From: an uncultured delta proteobacterium
GTDB taxonomy: Bacteria; UBA10199; GCA-002796325; 1-14-0-20-49-13
NCBI GenBank assembly: GCA_903868375.1
Contig: CAIPVD010000076.1
Location: forward strand, 1 to 5,432
Length of the DNA stretch: 5,432 bases
Direction of reading: 5' to 3'
The notes under the pieces were generated by a model. It saw nothing but the letters and a program-made list of their open reading frames with translations, made no database searches and was not told where the DNA came from. Every line of letters starts with the position of its first letter. Within the stretch, counting starts at the first letter, position 1. Below are positions 1-4,501 of this stretch, piece after piece. A program made the position numbers and the translations under genes.

Positions 1-1
1 A

Positions 2-772
2 GAAGAAATATCCTGGGTCCACGACCCGAACTACATCGAACAAATAGAGGAAACCAAAGGTAAACATATAATCCTCGATGCCGATACTTCGACATGTCCG
101 GAAACATACGACGCAGCTTGCCTTGCAGCCGGTGGCGTTATCGCCTGCGTCGATTATGTAATGAACGACGAATATACGCACGGCGCGTTCGCCTTTGTCC
201 GTCCGCCGGGACATCACGCCGAATACGACCGCGCGATGGGATTCTGCATCTTTAATAACGTGGCGATAGGCGCGGAATATGCGTTAAAGAAGAAGGGCTT
301 AAGCAAGGTCGCGATCTTAGATTTCGACGTCCACCATGGCAACGGCACACAAGCACATTTTTACAACAGGGGCGACGTCTTCTTTGCATCGACGCACAGG
401 CAGCCTTTCTATCCAGGCACTGGCCGCCAAAACGAAGTTGGAAGCGGTAGAGGCGGCGGATATAATTTGAACGTTCCGCTAAAGGTCGGTGCAAGCGACG
501 CGGAGTTCAAAGATGCCTGGGCGAAGATAATAAAGAGCACGGAAGCATATGCGCCGGAGATGATACTTGTGTCGGCAGGATTCGATGCGCATAGAGACGA
601 CCCGATAGGCGGCATGAACGTAACGACCGATAGCTATCGCTGGCTTGCCTCCGAACTTATTTCGCTCGCAAAGCGCGTGGCGAACCGGAAAATAGTTTTC
701 GTTTTGGAAGGCGGTTACAGTTTGACCGCGATCCGCTCTTGTGTTAGGGCGGTGCTGGAAGAAATGTTCTAA
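2..772 (+). CDS. Histone-deacetylase-family amidohydrolase, 5'-truncated by window edge
   Basis: Zinc-dependent deacetylase of the arginase/HDAC fold (acetylpolyamine amidohydrolase / AcuC / class II HDAC relatives), which removes acetyl groups from acetyl-lysine or acetylated polyamines in the cytoplasm. The frame is open from base 2, giving 256 visible residues. The ATG at 161 is internal, because the codons before it read as family sequence (SWVHDPNYI, LDADTSTCPETYDAA). Visible motifs: RPPGHHA (67-73) with the paired catalytic His 71-72; GFCIFNNVAIGA (80-91); DFDVHHGNGTQ (107-117) with zinc ligands Asp109 and His111; SAGFDAH (191-197) with ligand Asp195; LEGGY (235-239) with the transition-state Tyr239. 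All key residues are present, so it should be active. HNGTQ-type wording (HHGNGTQ) is class II-like. Family members are usually 300-350 aa, so about 50-90 N-terminal residues lie upstream. The stop codon abuts the ribosome binding site of the next gene, suggesting co-transcription. The substrate cannot be read from the sequence. Confidence 0.95.
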   Translation, partial: EEISWVHDPNYIEQIEETKGKHIILDADTSTCPETYDAACLAAGGVIACVDYVMNDEYTHGAFAFVRPPGHHAEYDRAMGFCIFNNVAIGAEYALKKKGLSKVAILDFDVHHGNGTQAHFYNRGDVFFASTHRQPFYPGTGRQNEVGSGRGGGYNLNVPLKVGASDAEFKDAWAKIIKSTEAYAPEMILVSAGFDAHRDDPIGGMNVTTDSYRWLASELISLAKRVANRKIVFVLEGGYSLTAIRSCVRAVLEEMF

Positions 773-783
773 AGGGGGAAAAT

Positions 784-1335
784 ATGAAAAAAATATTGGC
801 GACGGTAATAACCTTGGGGGTAATGATGTCAGTTATTTCAAACGCAGCGGGAAAGTGGAGCGAACCGAAAACTCCGAACGTAGATGTGAACAAAAAGTAT
901 TCCGCGGTTATAAAAACGAGCAAGGGCGATATAGATGTTGAGCTTTATGTTAAAGACGCGCCGCTTTCAGTTACGAACTTCGTCTATCTTGCAAAGGGCG
1001 GATTCTATAACGGGCTAACGTTCCACCGTGTGGTGCCGGATTTTGTTGTGCAGGGCGGCGATCCAACGGGAACCGGCAGTGGCGGCCCGGGCTATACAAT
1101 TCCCGCAGAAATTAAGCGCAAACATATCGAAGGCGCGCTCGCCTGGGCACGCACCGGCGACGAAGTAAATCCGCAGCGCAGGTCGAGCGGTTCGCAGTTC
1201 TATATCACCTACAAACCCACGCCATTCCTAGACGGCGCCTACACCGTTTTCGGCCAGGTTACAAAGGGTATGGATATCGTGAACAAGATCCAAAAAGGCG
1301 ACACGATCAAGTCGATAGAGATAAAGGTTGAATAG
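784..1335 (+). CDS. Exported cyclophilin-type peptidyl-prolyl cis-trans isomerase
   Basis: Catalyses cis-trans isomerisation of Xaa-Pro bonds and assists protein folding. Residues 1-22 look like a Sec signal peptide (MKK, then hydrophobic ILATVITLGVMMSVIS, then SNAAG), with likely cleavage after Ala21 or Ala22. No lipobox Cys is present, so a periplasmic or secreted soluble protein is inferred. The cyclophilin domain covers about 39-183: TFHRVVPDFVVQGGD (79-93) holds the catalytic Arg82 with Phe87 and Gln90; GSQFYIT (136-142) and LDGAYTVFGQV (149-159) follow. The position of Trp121 in human cyclophilin A is Phe148 here, as in many bacterial forms that bind cyclosporin weakly. At 183 aa it is the length of a compact bacterial cyclophilin plus signal peptide. 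AAAGGGGG (771-778), overlapping the upstream TAA, gives a clear ribosome binding site for the ATG at 784. The 11-bp gap suggests an operon with the deacetylase, although the two products would act in different compartments. Confidence 0.95.
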   Translation: MKKILATVITLGVMMSVISNAAGKWSEPKTPNVDVNKKYSAVIKTSKGDIDVELYVKDAPLSVTNFVYLAKGGFYNGLTFHRVVPDFVVQGGDPTGTGSGGPGYTIPAEIKRKHIEGALAWARTGDEVNPQRRSSGSQFYITYKPTPFLDGAYTVFGQVTKGMDIVNKIQKGDTIKSIEIKVE

Positions 1336-1362
1336 GATTTCCGAAAACCCTCTTTTCCACTC

Positions 1363-1392
1363 CCCCGCCAAACAACTGGCGGGCAGGCGGGG
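1363..1392. repeat. GC-rich hairpin repeat after the cyclophilin gene
   Basis: CCCGCCA (1364-1370) and TGGCGGG (1377-1383) form a perfect 7-bp stem with a 6-base loop (AACAAC). A second arm, GGCGGGG (1386-1392), can pair instead with CCCCGCC (1363-1369), so two mutually exclusive stems are possible. No T-run follows on either strand, so it is not a standard intrinsic terminator. It looks like a short dispersed intergenic repeat; a transcript-end stabilising role is possible but not shown. Confidence 0.6.
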
Positions 1393-1420
1393 TGGATGAT
1401 GGCGGTGTCATAAGTGGTTG
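1391..1420 (+). repeat. Left copy of direct repeat flanking the HEPN/MNT pair
   Basis: The segment reads GGTGGATGATGGCGGTGTCAT followed directly by AAGTGGTT. Related sequence lies on the far side of the toxin-antitoxin-like pair: GGTGGATGAGGGTGTGTCAT at 2177-2196 and TATGAGTGGTT at 2236-2246. The copies share GGTGGATGA, GTGTCAT and AGTGGTT with small differences between. This copy is contiguous, whereas the right copy is split by a 39-base insert. Confidence 0.5.
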
Positions 1421-1432
1421 TACACATAGCTG

Positions 1433-1460
1433 TTGCCATAAGTTATAAACTTTGTTACAA
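1433..1460 (+). promoter_or_regulatory. Possible promoter of the HEPN/MNT pair
   Basis: TTGCCA (1433-1438) and TTACAA (1455-1460) are separated by 16 bases and resemble sigma-70 -35 and -10 boxes; the surroundings are clearly more AT-rich than the preceding repeat. Transcription would begin only a few bases before the ATG at 1472, consistent with the lack of a visible Shine-Dalgarno site there. TTGTAC (1418-1423) with TATAAA (1444-1449) is an alternative, but its 20-base spacing is long. Prediction by eye only. Confidence 0.3.
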
Positions 1461-1471
1461 AATTACACGTT

Positions 1472-1873
1472 ATGACAGCAAAAGATGTGACTAAGATAAT
1501 CAGCTATTGGTTAGAGGCCGCCGAACACGACCTTGAAGTGTCCGGTTCGTTGTTCAGAACCGGCAAGTATGATTATTGCCTCTTTTTGTGTCATCTTTCG
1601 CTGGAAAAATTATTAAAAGCTCTTGTTGCCTCTGCGATAAAGGATCATCCTCCTTTTACACACAACCTGCTTTATCTTGCAGGCAAGGCAAACCTGGAAC
1701 TTTCCAAAGGCCAGATAGCATTATTAGACCAGATCAATAAGTTCAATATGGAAGCAAGATATCCCGAAGATCTTAAGGCGTTCTATAAAAAGGCAAATCG
1801 TTCATATTCGAAGAAATATTTGGAAGAGGGTAAAGAGGTTTGGAAATGGCTCCGAAAAAAATTAGAGATGTGA
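1472..1873 (+). CDS. HEPN-domain protein, partner of the downstream nucleotidyltransferase
   Basis: 133-aa all-helical protein with the HEPN (PF05168-type) layout: W13..A16..DL20-21 in helix 1, F28-x2-GKY33, H41-x3-EKLLKAL (45-51), PPFTH (60-64), and ARYP (95-98) near the end. In HEPN/MNT modules such as HepT/MntA, the HEPN protein is an RNase toxin and the MNT protein modifies and neutralises it by AMPylation. However, the RX4-6H catalytic motif of HepT is absent: no Arg in this protein is followed by His at 5-7 residues. It may therefore be a non-nuclease or substrate-binding HEPN of the ARYP subgroup, and calling it a toxin would be inference. The start at 1472 is the only ATG before the conserved region; no clear ribosome binding site precedes it, so a near-leaderless message is possible. 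The end overlaps the nucleotidyltransferase gene by 28 bp, which indicates coupled translation. Confidence 0.85.
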   Translation: MTAKDVTKIISYWLEAAEHDLEVSGSLFRTGKYDYCLFLCHLSLEKLLKALVASAIKDHPPFTHNLLYLAGKANLELSKGQIALLDQINKFNMEARYPEDLKAFYKKANRSYSKKYLEEGKEVWKWLRKKLEM

Positions 1874-2160
1874 TTCAAAAATTCAAGTTGGCACTACGTA
1901 AGGCAGGGTTTCCTGCAGTGCGCGTGCTTGTCTTCGGTTCATACGCAAGGGGAGAAGAACGGAAGGACAGCGATATAGATATTTGCCTAGTTTCCATCCA
2001 GTTCAAACGTAACAAGGAAAAGTATAGAAAAGAGGCGGTCTTCGTTGCCTACCAGACAGATCCTAGAATACAATTGGTGCTTGCCGCGCCAAGCGATATT
2101 AAAGCCGGCAGTTTGTTACCTCTCTTTAGTTCCATTTTTAAAGAATCAATAGCCGCGTAA
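1846..2160 (+). CDS. MNT-family minimal nucleotidyltransferase, HEPN partner
   Basis: 104-aa protein with the polymerase-beta nucleotidyltransferase signature: GSYARGEERKDSDIDI at residues 31-46 (GSxARG, then Asp43 and Asp45 as the metal-binding pair). Small stand-alone enzymes of this type pair with HEPN proteins; MntA AMPylates its HEPN partner. The third carboxylate normally found on the following strand is not obvious: the segment RIQLVLAAP (74-82) has Gln76 where Asp or Glu is expected, so activity is uncertain. I chose ATG 1846 because AAGAGG (1833-1838) sits 7 bases upstream; a TTG at 1840 is in frame but too close to that site. The gene begins inside the HEPN reading frame and ends just before a repeat-rich spacer. 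Antitoxin or regulator is the likely role by context. Confidence 0.85.
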   Translation: MAPKKIRDVIQKFKLALRKAGFPAVRVLVFGSYARGEERKDSDIDICLVSIQFKRNKEKYRKEAVFVAYQTDPRIQLVLAAPSDIKAGSLLPLFSSIFKESIAA

Positions 2161-2176
2161 CCTTTTCCGCCCCCGC

Positions 2177-2246
2177 GGTGGATGAGGGTGTGTCATTGCG
2201 AGCGAAGCGAAGCAATCTCCCGTTTAAAATTGCGTTATGAGTGGTT
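2177..2246 (+). repeat. Right copy of flanking repeat, split by a 39-base insert
   Basis: GGTGGATGAGGGTGTGTCAT (2177-2196) and TATGAGTGGTT (2236-2246) match the contiguous left copy at 1391-1420. The 39 bases between them (2197-2235) have no counterpart on the left and contain most of the GTCATTGCGAG repeat. A further partial copy, GCGGGGATGAGGGTG (2255-2269), repeats 2175-2190 with one base missing. Confidence 0.45.
2192..2220 (+). repeat. GTCATTGCGAG-type dispersed intergenic repeat
   Basis: The 29-base stretch runs from GTCATTGCGAGCGAAGCG to AGCAATCTCC and has inverted ends ATTGC (2195-2199) and GCAAT (2212-2216), with GCGAA repeated inside. From general knowledge, near-identical elements occur in many copies between genes in diverse bacterial genomes. 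Only one copy lies in this window, so its dispersed nature is recalled and not seen here. Confidence 0.6.
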
Positions 2247-2275
2247 CAAGTCGGGCGGGGATGAGGGTGATAGTA

Positions 2276-2304
2276 AAAACCCCCCGCTTTGTGCGGAGGG
2301 TTTT
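2276..2304. terminator. Bidirectional intrinsic terminator between convergent genes
   Basis: AAAACCCCCCGC (2276-2287) pairs with GCGGAGGGTTTT (2293-2304), with one C-A mismatch and a TTTGT loop. The plus strand continues TTTTATT, and the five A's at 2275-2279 give a T-run on the minus strand. It therefore suits both the rightward HEPN/MNT transcript and the leftward transcript ending at 2332, which converge here. Confidence 0.85.
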
Positions 2305-2331
2305 ATTAACCGAGCCCTTTTCAAGAGCTAA

Positions 2332-3486
2332 TTATTCAATAGTACACGATTCTGTTGGTGCCCAGCCGCTACCAATCGCATTGTTTATATCTTTTTCGGA
2401 CACATCATACTTTGGCTCACGGTTATCACATACATATACATCTTGCCATTTACAGGCATCAGCTATTCCATATTGTCCTGTACACTGGCTTCCGACGTGA
2501 CCTGATAAACATTTTTCGGAATCATTAAAATTTCCCAATAAATTCCGTATTGCTTCCAAAACACCTACTATTTTTTGCCATGCACAATATTTCGATCTTG
2601 CAGTAGACCCTTCACTTGCTTTGCCATTAGCAATTGCCCGTTCGGCGCCTTCGGTGAACATTGTCTTGTACCAAGGTTGGTCTTTTTTAATTTCAGCCGC
2701 GAGTTGTTGGCTCTTTTTTTGATTTTCATCCACGCCTTCGCGCGCGCGAAGGTTTTCGGCAATAGTTATCTTTGCCCTTAAGATCCTAATGTTCTTGTCC
2801 ATTTCTTCGGCCGTTCGAGGGTTTTGTACCATTGCCTCATCTAGAGTGAAAGTGGCAGCCGTCAAATCAGATGTAGAATATATTTTTGATTTTAGGGAAT
2901 TAAAACGGTCAACATAACTTTGCATTTCAGTTCGTTTGCTATTTACAGTTGCTGCTGCTGCGTTAGTCCGTTGTCTCTCAGCTCGTTCTGCCGCTGCATT
3001 TTCAGCGTCAATCCGCTGTTTTGCCACTGCTGCCTGGTCGAGCGACGACTTGGTCTCTCGAAGCTTGCCCATGTCGCACTTCCCATTCGATTCCCAGCAG
3101 CTAGCGGCAGATTGCAATGCCTTTTGAATTACCGCATCACCTTCATCGGCTACGTTAGGGATTTCGGCGCTGCCAAATAGGCCGCCGATGAAATATTCAG
3201 CAAGGTTGCTAGGAACACCAGCCACTGGAGTTTTCCCTTTAAGCCCTTCATAGATGGCACCAGACGCATTAAACCTAATCATCCCAGGTACGCCGTCGAT
3301 ATTATATTTCAGGACAATTTCGCCGTCCTTTTCGTGCGGACCGGCATAGACGCTTGTCTCTCCTTTAATGCCGTAATCTCCCAACTCTTTTTTAAGCGCA
3401 TCTACAGGCCCTTTCCCTGCGAATACTTCCAGCGCCGGCAGAAATTTATCGAGATTTACGTTTATTTTGTTACCAAGTTCTCCCAT
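2332..3486 (-). CDS. Uncharacterised coiled-coil, Cys-rich protein (384 aa)
   Basis: I do not recognise this family. The start at 3486 follows a near-ideal site, GGAGGTGA (3489-3496), two bases upstream; the frame stays open 14 codons further up but that part lies in the leader repeat. No signal peptide or membrane segment is visible. Layout: a mixed N-terminal region (1-125) with strand-like stretches such as EIVLKYNIDGVPGMIRF (56-72); an A-A-S-C-W motif (127-131); a long Ala/Glu/Lys/Arg-rich region predicted helical and coiled-coil (about 142-265, e.g. IDAENAAAERAERQR); and a C-terminal part (about 266-384) with six of the eight cysteines (301, 326, 335, 345, 353, 381), which could bind metal or form disulfides. 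It is last in a probable operon, 71 bp after the 231-aa gene, with which it shares the A-S-C-W motif and the leader palindrome. An 18-bp palindrome (2735-2752) lies inside the coding sequence. Confidence 0.8.
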   Translation of the reverse strand: MGELGNKINVNLDKFLPALEVFAGKGPVDALKKELGDYGIKGETSVYAGPHEKDGEIVLKYNIDGVPGMIRFNASGAIYEGLKGKTPVAGVPSNLAEYFIGGLFGSAEIPNVADEGDAVIQKALQSAASCWESNGKCDMGKLRETKSSLDQAAVAKQRIDAENAAAERAERQRTNAAAATVNSKRTEMQSYVDRFNSLKSKIYSTSDLTAATFTLDEAMVQNPRTAEEMDKNIRILRAKITIAENLRAREGVDENQKKSQQLAAEIKKDQPWYKTMFTEGAERAIANGKASEGSTARSKYCAWQKIVGVLEAIRNLLGNFNDSEKCLSGHVGSQCTGQYGIADACKWQDVYVCDNREPKYDVSEKDINNAIGSGWAPTESCTIE

Positions 3487-3488
3487 AA

Positions 3489-3496
3489 TCACCTCC
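3489..3496 (-). promoter_or_regulatory. Ribosome binding site fixing the start of the 384-aa gene
   Basis: On the minus strand GGAGGTGA is followed by TT and ATG. This supports ATG 3486 over the TTG-initiated extension reaching 3528. Confidence 0.8.
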
Positions 3497-3501
3497 AAAT
3501 C

Positions 3502-3550
3502 AAACCGCCGAAAAGCCCAGGTACACAATTGTAACCGAGCTTTCAGCGGA
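3502..3550 (-). repeat. Palindromic leader repeat, copy 1
   Basis: 49 bases that align without gaps to 4269-4317 at 36 of 49 positions by my count. The ends CCGC (3505-3508) and GCGG (3546-3549) pair, extended inward by GAAA-rich and TTTC-rich arms with one bulge; the centre is a perfect 8-base palindrome, ACAATTGT (3525-3532). It fills the gap between the 231-aa gene stop and the next ribosome binding site. It could be an RNA hairpin, an operator or a recombination site; see findings. Confidence 0.7.
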
Positions 3551-3557
3551 TCTTAGA

Positions 3558-4253
3558 TCACAATAAATCTGTAGCATTGCAATATGCAGAAAGCACGTCT
3601 GCGATCTGATGAGCTTCTGTGTAATCAAGTAATCCCAGTGTTGTCGGCGGTAAAGACTGTTGTTCCACAACTACAGAAGAAGGAAAAGTCGGCTTGCCAT
3701 CCCTCTCGGCAATTTTAGCATAGACACCCAGACATCCCTTTTTCACTATTTCCCATTTTGTGTTACTGCCGGATTCGCTTCTATGACAAACCCTTTCCTC
3801 TCGAACGCCACATTCTCTGCTTGTAGATATTTCTCCGCCTTCTGATTCTCGTGTTCCGCGGCTGCGATGAGTCTCGTCCCAACAGCTAGCAACAGCTTCA
3901 AGGCTTGAATCAACACATTTAGTGTAATTTTTAGTGCAAGTGATCTTTTCCCTATCGACGCTTAGTTTGTCACATTCATATTTACCCAATATAGACGAAA
4001 GAGCCTGTTGGACTTTACCAGTGGATATTGGATTGTCCTTTACGGTTAAAGTAGGCAGCGGCCGATAAGTATTATATTTTATGGGAATACTGCAAGCGAG
4101 GGGCGATGCCAAAAGAGTAAGTACAGCGGCTGCCCTATCAGGGACAGTGACATCCTGTGGTTTAATATGTACAACATCTGCAAGAAATTGGTCTACAGCC
4201 TTTTGATACCCATAAGCAGCATGTTGCAACCAGCCTGATATCGAACCTGACAT
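3558..4253 (-). CDS. Uncharacterised protein (231 aa as read) with probable compensating frameshifts
   Basis: I do not recognise this family. The start at 4253 is supported by AGGAGG (4258-4263), four bases upstream. No convincing signal peptide is present; residues 41-54 are a modest hydrophobic stretch (AAAVLTLLASPLAC). Residues 1-125 read naturally and end in SLEAVASCW (117-125), resembling ALQSAASCW (123-131) of the next gene. Residues 126-167 are odd: rich in Arg, Ser, Gly and Glu, with many codons having G at position 2. Over the same bases the frame shifted by one (ACG at 3877-3875 onward) gives an ordinary Ala/Glu/Lys helix including LIAAAEHENQKAEKYLQ. The published-frame sequence becomes natural again from W167 (WEIVKKGCLGVYAKIAER) to the end. 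One extra G in the GGG at 3878-3880 and one missing base near AAAA at about 3753-3756 would explain this. Strain variation, assembly error or true overprinting cannot be separated here. Confidence 0.7.
   Translation of the reverse strand: MSGSISGWLQHAAYGYQKAVDQFLADVVHIKPQDVTVPDRAAAVLTLLASPLACSIPIKYNTYRPLPTLTVKDNPISTGKVQQALSSILGKYECDKLSVDREKITCTKNYTKCVDSSLEAVASCWDETHRSRGTRESEGGEISTSRECGVREERVCHRSESGSNTKWEIVKKGCLGVYAKIAERDGKPTFPSSVVVEQQSLPPTTLGLLDYTEAHQIADVLSAYCNATDLL
3749..3961 (-). other. Alternative open frame inside the 231-aa gene
   Basis: Between TAA (3962-3964) and TAG (3746-3748) the neighbouring minus-strand frame is open for 71 codons. It has no ATG, only GTG or TTG, and no ribosome binding site, so it is unlikely to be a separate gene. 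Its product has a hydrophobic run (LIQALKLLLAVGTRLIAAA) followed by a charged helix (QAENVAFERKGFVIEAN). The part after 3878 is more protein-like than the main frame, so it is best seen as the displaced middle of the 231-aa gene. Confidence 0.5.
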
Positions 4254-4257
4254 AAAA

Positions 4258-4263
4258 CCTCCT
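4258..4263 (-). promoter_or_regulatory. Ribosome binding site of the 231-aa gene
   Basis: AGGAGG on the minus strand, then TTTT and ATG at 4253-4251. The spacing is short but the match is complete, so it decides the start. The leader repeat lies immediately upstream. Confidence 0.75.
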
Positions 4264-4268
4264 ACATC

Positions 4269-4317
4269 GAACCGCTGAAAAACTCGGCAGCACGATTGTC
4301 ACCGAACATGCAGCGGA
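4269..4317 (-). repeat. Palindromic leader repeat, copy 2
   Basis: Second copy of the 49-base element. CCGCTG (4272-4277) pairs with CAGCGG (4311-4316), and inside it TCGG (4284-4287) pairs with CCGA (4302-4305). The centre is ACGATTGT (4292-4299), one change from the perfect palindrome in copy 1. As in copy 1, it is followed by a similar 18-base stretch containing the ribosome binding site and ATG. Confidence 0.7.
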
Positions 4318-4427
4318 AATTCTTCTCAACTACGAAAAGAGGGATGCAATGATTATGCCAACGCTAAAATTGTGGATAATTTGAAGGGTGGGTGGCTATT
4401 GAGCCAAATATGCGAGTTTGGTGGCTG

Positions 4428-4456
4428 CTTATAATGTCTGAAAATCCGAAATTGAA
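4428..4456 (-). promoter_or_regulatory. Possible promoter for the two leader-repeat genes
   Basis: On the minus strand TTCAAT (4456-4451) and TATAAG (4433-4428) are 17 bases apart. The -10 matches five of six consensus bases; the -35 is weak. It lies in the 248-bp gap after the TPR gene, where I see no other gene and no clear terminator, only a 4-bp hairpin GGCT/AGCC at 4394-4405. A transcript from here would carry about 170 bases of leader including repeat copy 2. Confidence 0.3.
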
Positions 4457-4501
4457 TACAACTAAAGTTCAGGAATCGGGAAAGGTATAAAACAGAGTTG
4501 T

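Noticed and set aside
252..615. Minus-strand open frames within the deacetylase gene
   Set aside because: They lie antisense to a gene with intact catalytic motifs, and their products show no domain-like sequence.
741..941. Plus-strand 66-codon frame across the deacetylase/cyclophilin junction
   Set aside because: Out-of-frame shadow of two well-supported genes.
1363..1392. Intrinsic terminator for the cyclophilin gene
   Set aside because: The stem is strong but no T-run follows it, so it is listed as a repeat.
2192..2269. CRISPR array
   Set aside because: The repeats here are few, unequal in length and unevenly spaced, with no spacer pattern or cas genes.
2237..2500. Plus-strand 87-codon frame over the terminator and the end of the 384-aa gene
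   Set aside because: It runs through the terminator hairpin, has no ribosome binding site, and is antisense to a better-supported gene.
2568..3180. Other frames overlapping the 384-aa gene, including a Cys/Ser-rich plus-strand frame at 2920-3180
   Set aside because: The Cys/Ser-rich composition is what an Ala/Glu-rich coiled coil gives when read antisense.
3484..3528. Upstream extension of the 384-aa gene from TTG 3528
   Set aside because: It translates the leader repeat, and a near-perfect ribosome binding site serves ATG 3486.
3660..3845. Plus-strand 61-codon frame
   Set aside because: Antisense to the frame-displaced part of the 231-aa gene; no ribosome binding site.
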